Below are positions 47,044-56,547 of a stretch of DNA of 64,000 nucleotides, in pieces; position 1 is the stretch's first letter; each line of letters opens with the position of its first letter. A model generated the notes under the pieces. That model ran no database searches. It saw only the letters and a list, made by a program, of their open reading frames with translations, and had not been told where the DNA came from. The stretch covers positions 55,486,852 through 55,550,851 of the forward strand of contig NC_089584.1 in NCBI RefSeq assembly GCF_019320115.1, given 5' to 3'. The DNA is from Miscanthus floridulus (Eukaryota; Streptophyta; Magnoliopsida; Poales; Poaceae). Made by a program: the position numbers and the translations under genes.

Positions 47044-48429
47044 GCTGACAGCCGAGGCAAGTATTGGTGCTACTCAATTTGCTTCCTAATGTTTATGTGA
47101 TGCTGCACACCTATTGAGTCCAAAAAATATAGCATGTTACTTTTAACTTGCTTTTGGATCGATTTCAAATTGTTGCTCTTGTGTGTCAATATATACTTTC
47201 GGAATCACAAAATGTGGAGTTCAGAATTCTGACCTTCAGTTGTAATGTGACAAGCATGAGATATCTTATAGCTTTAGTAATAGCAACACATTTGTTTTTT
47301 CCCCTATGTGATCCACTAGAAACTAAGTTCCTTTTATATTTTGTAGCAGTAGCACCTTGAAACATTATTTTATATATATAGGCTTATTTATCTAAATTTT
47401 AGAATGCCTGGTTGTAGTGCAAGTTTACTAAGGACATCAATTTTGTTTTTTGCCCAAGATCATTACTTTTATTGAAGGTTTATTACATGATTCTTGATGC
47501 GAATACAAAATTTGGCTGAAGATTTTATGCTGTAACCCAGTTGATGGCTTGGAAAATTGTTTTAGAAGTTTCCTGGCTGTATAGCCACCTCAGTGAACAG
47601 ATTACTTTATCCTCTGTTGTCATATCCTTAGACATTGAAGTAATGAGTGCAAACTTTCTTCAGAAAGCTATGTGGATCATCAAATCAATTGTAATAAATG
47701 CTTTAAATTGTTTCAACACGTGCACTCATTTGAAGTGGAAACACTCAGTTTGGCCTAATACTTTGATTCCATACTTGTGCTTTGCCAGAGTTTCCTCATG
47801 TTTCATTTATATTTACTTTATTCTTTATAGGTGGTTTCATATCATACACGTATTGCATGCTGGTTTCGAAAAAAAATTCTTTTATCCTGTTAATGTGTTT
47901 GATCCAAGGTTTATGATTAGATCATTGAGCAGCATGATGAAGGCTCAACAAGTTATTTGCGAGTAAACTAGTCATTATTAGTACTATTTTATTACTGTCA
48001 TTCCCTACTTTCTATTCCTTTGCTTTGGACACAAATTTTAGTAACATATCAATGATGTAAGTTTCTTCAATTTTATTATGAGCCAACTGCATAAATGCAC
48101 AGGTAATTTTGGTAAATGTTACAGAATGCCCAGATATATTGCTTACTGGCACAAAATATTTGGTCTTTGGCCCAAGCATCGCATATAATTTCATTAATGT
48201 GATAAAAAGATACGAGCAGCATGTACAACGCGTTAATGCCCATTTCATATCTGGCTGCCGCCAGCTGTCCCCATGATTGGAAATTGGACAATTTTCTTGA
48301 TTACATGACAAAATCACATATGAAAACTTGTTGCTGAGATGTCATTAATTTTTTGCACAGCTCGAGCTCTGAGATCCGAGATTGGATATGTAGTATTTAG
48401 ATTAAATTAAAGTGATGTCCAAACTATAA
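47044..48429 (+). other. Intron sequence of the pseudogene
   Basis: AT-rich sequence with no recognised coding motif. The open frame at 47541-47966 (141 codons) has composition like translated intron and matches no family I know. I looked here for the missing DUF632 middle exon (the WETHATVLDKMLAWEKKLY-like block) and did not see it. Confidence 0.5.
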
Positions 48430-50055
48430 ACAAAATGAATCATCTAAACTCCTTTGTGATGGTGCGGTCCAGGGTCATCGGCGGCAGGGGGGCCACGGCC
48501 GGTGGCAGCCGCAGCATGAGCGTCGGAAGGTGTCTGCCCAGTCCCTGTTGCAGGAGTGGGACTAGGCAGCGTGCCAACAAGAGGAGGCACCAGCTCACCT
48601 GCAGGCCTGGCGGATGGCAGAGGGGCCAGCAGGAAATTACCGACTGAGATGATGTAGTCGTCGAAGGCCAGCGAAGAAGACCACGAACGCTCGACACCCG
48701 AAACGGGTGGAGCTACCGTGGGAGGGCATGGCTGCTCAACACCCGTAGAGGGTGGAGCTACCGTCGTCAAATCCTGCAGCAAAAAATCAAGAGCCGATGG
48801 GGCTGTTGAACAGCCGCAAATGGAAAGACTGTCTCATCAAACACAATGTGACGAGAGACATGGACGCGGCGTGTAGATAAATCCATGCAGCGATAGCCTT
48901 TGTGAGCGGAGGGGTAACTGAGGAACACGCAAGTAGCAGAGCGTGGAGAAAGTTTATCGGAAGTCGTGGCACTAAGGTTTGGGTAGCATAAACTCCTAAA
49001 AACCTGGAGATGAGAATAATCAGGAATCTTATTACGAAGGACCTGAAAAGGGAGGAGGGGCGATGGTTGAGCACATAGGTGGTGGTAGCTAGAGCCTCCG
49101 TCCAGTAAGCAGGGGGCATAGAGGCATGAATGAGCATGGTGCACACTACATTGTTGAGGGTGCGAAGCATCCGTTCTGCTTTGCCATTTGTGGGGAAGTA
49201 TAGGGGCACGACATTTGCAACAAGATACCTTTGCTGGACAGCAAGGAAGTGGTAGCAGTGTTGATGAACTCGGTGCCGTTATCAGCCTGAAAGCACTTGG
49301 GCAGGGAGCCGAACTGGGTCTGGGTGTAAGCGAGGAAATCAACAATATGAGAATGAACATCAGATTTATGGCGCAAAGGAAAAATCTAGACAAAGTGACT
49401 GTAATCATCAACTATGACCAAATAATATTTGAAGCCAGAAGTGCTCAACACAGGAAACATCCATACATCGCAATGAAGAAGCTCAAAAGGAGCAGAAGTA
49501 CTAGAACTGGAACTAGCAAAAGGCAGATGCTTGTGTTTGCTAAGTTAACAATGTGGTGCTTTATTACAATTTATTGCCGACAATTTACAAAAAGTGGAGA
49601 CAGCTACAGGATTGGGATGACCAAGACGGTGATGTCACAGGGATGATGAAACAGCAAGGTTGTAGGCGGTAGAGGTGGACGGCGAGGCTGACATAGGAAG
49701 GGTGTAGAGATCCCATCACTATTGCAATGAAGAATCACGCGAGAGGTCTGCAGATCCTTAACAGAGAAACCAAAGGCATCAAATTCGATAGAACAATTAT
49801 TGTCACATGTGAATTGGCGAACAGAAAGTAAGTTTCGAATAAGATTAGGCACAACAAGAATATTGTTCAAAATGAAGCTAGTTCCAGCAATTGGGAGAAT
49901 AGAGGTGCCACGACCAGAAATAAGCAAAGTGTGACCATTGCCTACGGTGATGAAGGAAGGAGGGATAGGAAGGCGAGTGAGGAGCATACCATCAGAAGAT
50001 GACATGTGGGAGGCGCTGCTGTTGAGGACCCAAGGACCAGCGCCCGAGAGCTGTA
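48430..50055 (-). mobile_element. Copia protease-integrase fragment, no LTRs
   Basis: Minus strand: protease remnant at about 50050-50000 (PWVLNSSASHMSSSDGM, where DSGA is expected), gag-pre-integrase at about 49990-49650 (LRNLLSVRQF-type signal), integrase core at about 49380-48990 (FQADNGTEF, then AERMLRTLNNVVCTML, PAYWTEALATTTYVLNHRPS), and the Pro-rich hinge to about 48440. RT and RNase H are absent, as are gag and LTRs. Several frame changes and stops make it inactive. It lies in the pseudogene intron, in the same orientation as and about 90 bp from the deleted Copia element. Confidence 0.75.
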
Positions 50056-50138
50056 CTCTATCTCTAATACTTTCCTTTTAGGATGCTTTCAGTCTCCAAA
50101 TGACACACTGTGGCATTGCTTTCTATATCTGTGTGCTA

Positions 50139-50143
50139 GCAAA
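50139..50143 (+). repeat. Target-site duplication GCAAA (left copy)
   Basis: GCAAA here and at 52422-52426 flank the Copia element 50144-52421 exactly. Confidence 0.85.
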
Positions 50144-50310
50144 TGTTACTAACCTTTGAGATTTGAGAAGATGATCACTCCAGTAGTGGAGATAGTTATA
50201 TATATAGAGCCTCATGGGCCATATGGGCCTATATTAGATGGACCTTCATATGCTTAACACCCCCCTTCAAACTCAAGGTGGAAGTGGAGGATCTGAAGCA
50301 TTGAGTTTGA

Positions 50311-51685
50311 TCAAGTGAAGCCGATGCCGCTCTCGAGTTTGTGCTTTAGTGAAGAAATCAGCTGCCGCTCTCGAGTTTGTGCTTTAGTGAAGAAATCAGC
50401 CAACTGCAGCTCAGAAGGCACATACCGAAGAGCAATGGTTTTCTGATGACAATGAGACCGAGTAAAGAAGGCATCAACACCAATGTGTTTAGTAAGTTCA
50501 TGCTTCATAGGATCATTGGCAATTTGTATAGCTCCTGTATTGTCACAAAGAAGAGGTGTGGTGGCAACATCACAAGAAATCCCAAAGTCAGCCAACAACA
50601 ATCGAAACCATACAAGCTCTGAAGTAATAGTGGCAAGTGCTCGAAGTTCTGCCTTCGTACAAGAGCGAGATACAGCTGCCTGCTTCTTGGACTTCCATGC
50701 AATAGGAGAGGAGCCAAGAAGAATACAATATCCGGTGATGGAATGACGATCCGTTGAGTCACTCGCCCAAGTGGAGTTCGAGTAAGCATGTAGCTGAAGC
50801 GGACTATTACGGGCATAGAATAAACATCGAGATGCTGTCCCCTGCGGACAAGGCTCCTGAGAGGCACCCTTTGGTGTACTGAACTTCTGAGAAGCAGCCA
50901 ACACACTATGAGACACATGCATGGAAGAGGTCATAGACCGGAGACGTGTCTCTTCAGCGAGCAAATCTGACAGTGCCTTTGACATGGTTAGAATGGAAGA
51001 ATCATGAAGCAACCGAGTACGTATGGAATCAAATTCCGCTCTTACACCCATGATAAAACGATAAGGAACTTTTCAATAAAATTTGTGGGCTGGACAATCA
51101 TCAGCTGTACAGTCAGGCACCATAGAGGTCAAGGATCCCATCAGACGACCAAAAGTTGAGAAGTACTCATCAACAGACATGTCTTGCTGCTCAATAACAT
51201 GAGCTTGCTGCATAAGAGTGTGCAAAACATAGCGCGCCTTCAAGCATGACCAGATAGCCTTGGCTGTTTTACACTTGGACAGACTCATAATCATAGATTG
51301 CTTAGTACTGTTAACCATGGCAGCCATCACCTTGCCATCAATAGTCTGCCAAGTTTTGACATCAGCAGCATTACTCCGATCTTGCTGAAACGCAGGAGGA
51401 TCATCAGTGAGATGAAAAAGGAGCCCATGACCCCTTAAAGCAGTTTCCACACAATGCCCACTCTGGGTAATTCTGACCATCAAGGGTAATATTTATAACA
51501 GTAGTGTTGATCTGAGACATGACTAAAAATTTGGAGCACCAACCAACAGTGAGAGCAGGAGGATCATCAGTGAGATGAAAAAGGAGCCCATGACCCCTTA
51601 AAGCAGTTTCCACACAAAATGCCCACTCTGGGTAATTCTGACCATCAAGGGTAATATTTATAACAGTAGTGTTGATCTGAGACAT
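50311..51685 (-). pseudogene. gag-RNase H remnant of the deleted Copia element
   Basis: The minus strand begins MSQINTTVINITLDGQNY at 51685, a gag start. It continues after a frame break with KTWQTIDGKVMAAMVNS and the retrotransposon-gag region to about 51073, then the open frame 51051-50311 (246 codons). The first 75 or so codons of that frame are gag (LSDLLAEETRLRSM). From about CPQGTASR it becomes RNase H (YSNSTWASDSTDRHSITGY, AWKSKKQAAVSRS, LLCDNTGAIQIANDP), ending TKAQTRERQ. The join marks the internal deletion. The gag start is duplicated in tandem, and at least two frame breaks prevent full translation. Confidence 0.8.
50325..50400 (-). repeat. Tandem duplication of 38 bp in the RNase H end
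   Basis: TGCCGCTCTCGAGTTTGTGC...AAATCAGC occurs at 50325-50362 and exactly again at 50363-50400, near the 3' end of the RNase H frame. Confidence 0.85.
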
Positions 51686-51717
51686 GACTAAAAATTTGGA
51701 GCACCAACCAACAGTGA
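51392..51717 (-). repeat. Tandem duplication of 163 bp across the gag start
   Basis: The unit starting GCAGGAGGATCATCAGTGAG occurs at 51392 and again at 51555, nearly identical, differing by a 2-bp indel (CACACAATG versus CACACAAAATG) and very few substitutions. It contains the gag start codon, so the leader and first 50 or so gag codons are present twice. Confidence 0.88.
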
Positions 51718-52426
51718 GAGAAGTCTGTTACCACCGTTCTTGAAAGCAGCAACAGGAGATTGTCTCTGTGGAAAAAGAGGATGAAGCTGGTTGCAGGAGT
51801 CCAAATCTCCACGGGCGGACAGCAGGAAGCCGGGCGGATGACAAGTGTGAGACCACACAGACAGGCACAGACGCGCACACAGGCAGACCCGCAAGTGAGG
51901 GCAGACGACTTGGATGAAGGTCGCGTGGGCTGCCCACACACGACGTGGACGAAGACGTGCTCGTAGGAGAAGGGGCGTTGACGACGCTGAGCGGATGACG
52001 AATCCCCATGGCGCAGAAGACGGGCCGCTCACGCATAAGACGGGCCGCGGACGGCACTCATGGACGCGACACAGCGCAGATGGGCGCGATACGAGTGGAC
52101 GGGATTCCGCACCGTGGTAAGATGCGCGCGTGACGAAGACTGACGAGGCGAACGGCAACAGGCCGATCCGCGCGAAGAACAGTGGATCCCGCGAGTGACG
52201 AATACGGACAGGGCGAACGGCGACAGGCCTGATCTGTAGCCTGGAAAAAAATGGATCTTGGGTGATTAGGGATTAGATGAGCCCTAATTCGACCCCTAAA
52301 CCTTACTTTGTTACCATGTTACTAACCTTTGAGATTTGAGAAGGTGATCACTCCAGTAGTGGAGATAGCTATATATCTAGAGAGCCTCATGGGCCTTAGA
52401 TGGGCCTTCATATACTTAAGAGCAAA

Positions 52427-52511
52427 CATACTGGAATTGTAATGGTATTGAAATACTTCTTACTTTTAATGGATTCTAGTATGATTTAATGAGACAACTT
52501 AAAAGCCTAAA
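52427..52511 (+). other. Intron remnant between two insertions
   Basis: Short AT-rich intron sequence between the deleted Copia element and the 437-bp solo LTR. It ends in CTAAA (52507-52511), the left target duplication of that LTR. Confidence 0.6.
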
Positions 52512-52948
52512 TGTAAGAGCCCTGTTGGGAGGGGGGGGCTAGGGGTGCGGCGGCTAGGGTTAGGGGCGGCGGCTAGGGTGGAGGAGAGGTGGCGGCTAGG
52601 GTTTGGGGAGAGAGGAGAAGGAGATGGCGCAGGGAGAGAGGAGAGGGAGACGCTAGAGAGAGAGAGAGAGAGGAGAGGGATATGGAAGCCCTTACGCTGT
52701 TCTTTCTTGATTCTAGATGATTACAATACCTCTGTATTTATAGTCTCGAGTAGACTTGCATCTTATGTAATATAACGAGGAAGGTCCTTATAGAATTGGA
52801 CTCCTTTGGATCCTATCTAATCTAAACCGACTCCTCGCGACGGCGGCGTGCGCGCTATAGTACCATGTGAACAGTACCCATGGCACTTCCCTATCCCTCT
52901 CCTCTTTGGGCCTCCTTGGGCCTATCGCCTATCATTAGACGTATGACA
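52512..52948 (-). mobile_element. 437-bp solo LTR with perfect duplication
   Basis: It begins TGTAAGAGCC and ends GTATGACA, flanked by CTAAA at 52507-52511 and 52949-52953. On the minus strand there is a TATA box CTATAAATACAG (about 52735-52746) followed by a pyrimidine-rich stretch ending in a CT microsatellite, so I infer minus-strand orientation. There is no internal coding. It could be a solo LTR or a small stand-alone LTR-like element. The family is not identified. Confidence 0.75.
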
Positions 52949-52953
52949 CTAAA

Positions 52954-54965
52954 TATTTATATGCATATTGCTGATCAATTTGTTCAAAAAAAGAAATTGA
53001 CCATGTGGATTCTAGCATGGCAACTGACAAGCTTAAATATTTATATGCATATTTAATGTGGTAGCATTAGTTGTACCTTTCTATAGTACTTTTGTGTGTT
53101 GGCAGTAGTAAACAACTGAAGATGGGCCTTGCACATACAATTTGTTATAATATAAAATGCATTCTTAACTGACAGGTATGTCCTACTGTATAGAACTTTA
53201 TACCTAGATAAACTATTACCCCTTCTGTCCAAAAAGGATATCAACCTTTTCTCTTGAACTTTTCTGAGTCATGTACTGAACTTTATAGCACGCAAAGACG
53301 CAATCAATAGTGTCTTACTAAACATCATGGTCCTTGATTATTTATTTAAGAATTGAGGTTTGCTTCAAATTTTCAATCAAGCAAATCATTAGAAAGACGT
53401 GAAAAGAAAATATACCTTCTAAGGGTTCTTGACAAACCATCACCTTTTACTTCCATGTCAACAGGGTCTATCTAATATAGGTGATATTTAAACTTATTTT
53501 CTATGTAAGTTTATCATCCAATTTCCACATTGACATCACTCTATTTTAATTCAATCTTTTTATTTGTCTCACCATGGAATAGGGAGCAAAAAAAATATGT
53601 CTGTTACTTTCTCTTCCTCGCATTGCATCCTGACGGAGGTTTCTACACTGAGGTTAATATAAAATTGCTTGAGGTGTATGTTGTTACTAAATATCTACCT
53701 AAATCAAGAGAAGAATCATTGGAGAACACCTGTACGTTTGATTGTTGATAGGCCTTCACGTACTATTAAACCCAGCATGTTGGTAAAGTCCATGCTCCAA
53801 GTCTGTCCGTGCTTCGAGTAGCCGCAGTATGTAGAGCCTACAACGGAGCGGTGGCTGAAGCAGTACTGCAGTAGACAGTGGTGCACTGGAGCTGGGCAAT
53901 AGGCTTCCAGAATGCCTCCTGTCTGGAACCGGCTTGTGGCTGCGCTTTCCCCAAGCATGGGGGACACACTGCTTTATCTCTTTCTGAACCTTATCACTTC
54001 TCCATATGGCTTATCTTTTCTTCTCCCTGGTTTATCTCTTCACGCCACCATGCCTGCAGCAACCAGCAGACCACGGGCAAGCGGCAAACCACAGTAGGCA
54101 AGTGCAGTAGCGTGGGTACCCATGACGAGTGTGCCATGACGGATAGCAGAGCACCACAACCGGCAAGCGCGGTGACGTGGCCACCCACGATGGGCAAGCG
54201 TTGTGGCACAGCCACACTCGTACGGCCAGCAAAGTGCGGCAGTAGAGCCACCCACGTCAGGCATCGTGCTACAACAGGCAAGGATGACGGTATGGCCACC
54301 CATGGTGAGCGCTGCCAAATCAGGCGGCGGCATGGTCACATTGTGCAGCGGTGTGCACATCCACGTCGAGTGAGCCGCGGTGGGGATTCACCGGAGGCAG
54401 TAGCGGACCTGGAACATTTTCTGAACCTGGTGGTTTAACAGGCTAAATAGCAGAGTAGGCCTAATCTCCACTGTACATGGGCTATACATTAATTAGATCC
54501 AGTGGAGTTCAACGCCGAGGAGCCTGGGCGGAGGCCCAGGGTCACCGGGCCCTCGGTCCGCTTGTGACCGAAGGAATTCCTTCACCGCCTCCTCTCGCCG
54601 TTACCTTTGAGAGTGGAGAGAGGAGATAAAAATGGGGAGAAGAAAAATGATGAGGAGAAACATGGATCTATCTGTTGGCGTGAATGTTTTTTATATGATG
54701 GCAGGGGTGTTGGGGGTGGGGGCACCAACTTCACCATGGGTTGAGTTGTGTCTCTTTAGTCAATGTCAAAAATAGAAAATTAAGTTTTTCAATCAACAGA
54801 CTATCACAAACTAATGAATTCATGAGTGATGGCCTCAATAAACAAATAAATTGCTTTACATTTTCTGTTGGATTTGTCTTGTTGAATGAGGAGAAATGTC
54901 TGCTATATATGGCTTGCTGTCACTGGCAGACTTTGGAACTTTTTTCTTATCATTTCCCCATATTT
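52954..54965 (+). other. Rest of the pseudogene intron, with unclassified repeat DNA
   Basis: 52954-53720 is AT-rich intron-like sequence. 53720-54720 is more GC-rich and repetitive, with no protein family recognised in either strand; the 186-codon frame 53878-54438 follows a degenerate tandem repeat and looks like chance. A stretch at about 53216 (ACCCCTTCTGTCCAAAAAGG) resembles a Stowaway-type MITE end, but no partner end was seen. The missing DUF632 middle exon was not found here. Confidence 0.45.
54060..54315 (+). repeat. Degenerate minisatellite, period about 30-35 bp
   Basis: Recurrent GGCAAGCG/GGCAAGTG boxes are each followed, after a short GTG-rich spacer, by GGCCACCCACG or a variant, at about 54071, 54093, 54152, 54187, 54222, 54260 and 54278. 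Units are diverged. It may belong to an unrecognised DNA transposon. Confidence 0.4.
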
Positions 54966-55763
54966 ACCTTTTGCTGAATGGCCAAGATGTGGAGTTCTAT
55001 GCACCGTCATCATCGAAGTCAGTTTCTGATCATTTCTGGAATAAGAGGATTTGAGATTCCTCCTGTTCCAAGAGAGACAACTGATTCTCATTACATCCAG
55101 ACTTGTGAGCTACGTGACATTGTTAGGGAGTGGCATACGCAGTTTGAGAAACTGATAGACAATCAGAAAGCATACATCAGAGCGCTCAATGCATGGCTGA
55201 AGCTCAATCTCATCCCAATTGAGAGCAACATAAAGGAGAAGGTCTCCTCCCCTCCAAGGCTGGTGGATCCACCCATCAAGCACCTGCTGCACGCCTGGCA
55301 TGACGAGCTCGAAAGGCTTCCAATTGAGCTTGCAAAAACAGCCATTAAAATTTTTGCCGAAGTCATAAGCAATATCGTGCACCTTCAGGAGGAGGAAGTA
55401 AACCTAAGGAGGAGGTGTGATGAAACTCGTAGGGATCTGACCTGAAAGAGGGCACAGTTTGAAGATTGGCATCAAAACTACTTGGAGAGACGGGCAGCAT
55501 TTGGTGAGGATACAAACCCAGATGCAGCAGAAACTCAAAACATAGATCCTGTCGAGGATAGGAAACGCAACATCGAGGAATTAGAGGTTCGGCTGAGAGA
55601 GGAGGGGCACCATCTTAGGCATGCCAGGCAGGTGCGGGAGAAATCACTTGCAAACCTCCGGACACACCTGCCAGAACTTTTCAGGAACATGGCCGATTTT
55701 GCTTACTTTTGCCGTGACATGTACAATAATCTTAGAAAAACTGCTGTGCTGCCCAAAGATTAA
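54966..55763 (+). pseudogene. DUF630/DUF632 pseudogene, last exon
   Basis: It begins near ATGGCCAAGATG (54978), where family genes have an intron just before MAKMW; the expected acceptor reads TTTTGCTGA here instead of TTTTGCAG. Conserved DUF632 sequence continues to a TGA at 55443 in front of KRAQFEDWHQNYLERR, where relatives have an arginine (CGA to TGA is likely). It then stays open to the natural end at 55763, including VREKSLANLRTHLPELFRNM. The C-terminal part is much less damaged than exon 1. Confidence 0.82.
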
Positions 55764-56547
55764 GTCTAAGGCTGATATTTGTGCGTCTGTAGTCGTACTC
55801 AACAAGCAGTGTAAGGGACTCTGGTTTTAGGTGTTTGCTGGTAACTTGGGATCCCGAGGCCATCTAGAATTTATCGGAACTTAGTCTTGTAGAGCTAATA
55901 GTCGGAATTAATTATGTTTATAAATTGGAATGGACATTCCTGAGTTCCCATTGTTTATTGCCATGCTCTGTACTGCATTGATGCGTTATTAAATCTAAGA
56001 TTGCTCTAAGCTATCGCTGAGCCAATCGAGCAAAATGCACATGTTCATTAACTTTTCCACTTGTGTGTTGGATCTATTAACTTTCAAAGCCAAGATTTAG
56101 GTCATTAAAAATGTTATCTATACCAGTTTGGGGAGCATAGATCCGACGTGTACACGTTTGTACACGGTTGGAACTCTACTATAGACCAAAGGCACCTTTA
56201 GCCCTGCCTATATTGAAAGCAAAGAGTTTTGTTGGGATACCAGCTTACAATGAAGACTCAAAGTTCAGTAACATAGCAGGGAAACAAAAACCTCTCCACG
56301 TCAGAACTTAACAAAAGACATCTAGACCCAACGTTTTAGGCAAAGGAACAAGAATGAAATAAAAAACACAACGCTGGGCACGTCAGAAACAACACCCTTC
56401 AACGTAGGACGCCAAGTCTTCAGCAGCCTTTGATCACCATGCCCTGAGCCCCTCCTGGAGTTTCTGATGGTTGGAACTCTACGTTCGGCAGTCCCCTGTC
56501 CCCCCCCCCCCCCCCCCCCCCCCCCCCGTCCCTTCCCAAGAGCATAG
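55764..56547 (+). other. Downstream flank of the pseudogene
   Basis: Probably the former 3' untranslated region and beyond. No coding seen. 56032-56103 is similar, in inverted orientation, to 45400-45477. A 28-base C run lies at 56500-56527, close to the next element. Confidence 0.5.
56500..56527 (+). repeat. Poly(C) tract of 28 bases
   Basis: Uninterrupted C from 56500 to 56527, 20 bp before the 5' LTR at 56548. Exact length is likely uncertain in any assembly. Confidence 0.85.

Larger units (their letters stand above)
50144..52421 (-). mobile_element. Internally deleted Copia element with very short LTRs
   Basis: The 3' LTR is 50144-50259 (116 bp) and the 5' LTR 52317-52421 (105 bp). On the minus strand they begin TGTTAAGCATATG and end TTAGTAACA. 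The tract TTGAAGGGGGG precedes the 3' LTR and TGGTAACAAAGT, a decayed initiator-Met primer site, follows the 5' LTR. A perfect GCAAA duplication flanks the 2278-bp element. Coding is reduced to gag joined to RNase H, so protease, integrase and RT are gone. It is non-autonomous, inserted in the pseudogene intron. Confidence 0.87.
45866..55763 (+). pseudogene. DUF630/DUF632 protein pseudogene (REL2/NRG2-like)
   Basis: Family members are plant regulators (rice REL2 in leaf shape, Arabidopsis NRG2 in nitrate response). The start at 45866 gives MGC, the family's N-terminal acylation motif. DUF630 follows (ERKRLMADAVVSRN, FAAAHTGYTV, GGALSDFAQGE), then a Pro-rich part, an acidic Asp/Ser tract (about 46290-46425) and the start of DUF632 up to HYHSNLADSRG (about 47043). 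The last exon (about 54966-55763) holds the DUF632 end: MAKMWSSMHRHH, WLKLNLIPIESNIKEKVSSPP, LLHAWHDELERLPIELA, ending LRKTAVLPKD. The exon normally between them was not found. Frameshifts lie near 46040, 46230 and 46490, with stops at 46978 (TAA), 47020 (TGA) and 55443 (TGA). Three retroelement pieces fill the intron space. Confidence 0.85.

Noticed and set aside
47541..47966. 141-codon open frame as a possible DUF632 middle exon
   Set aside because: No conserved DUF632 residues and intron-like AT-rich composition.
53216..53260. Stowaway-like MITE end
   Set aside because: Only one end is visible and no partner inverted repeat or TA duplication was found.
53878..54438. 186-codon open frame
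   Set aside because: It runs through the degenerate minisatellite, has no recognisable domain, and two other frames are also open over the same repeat.
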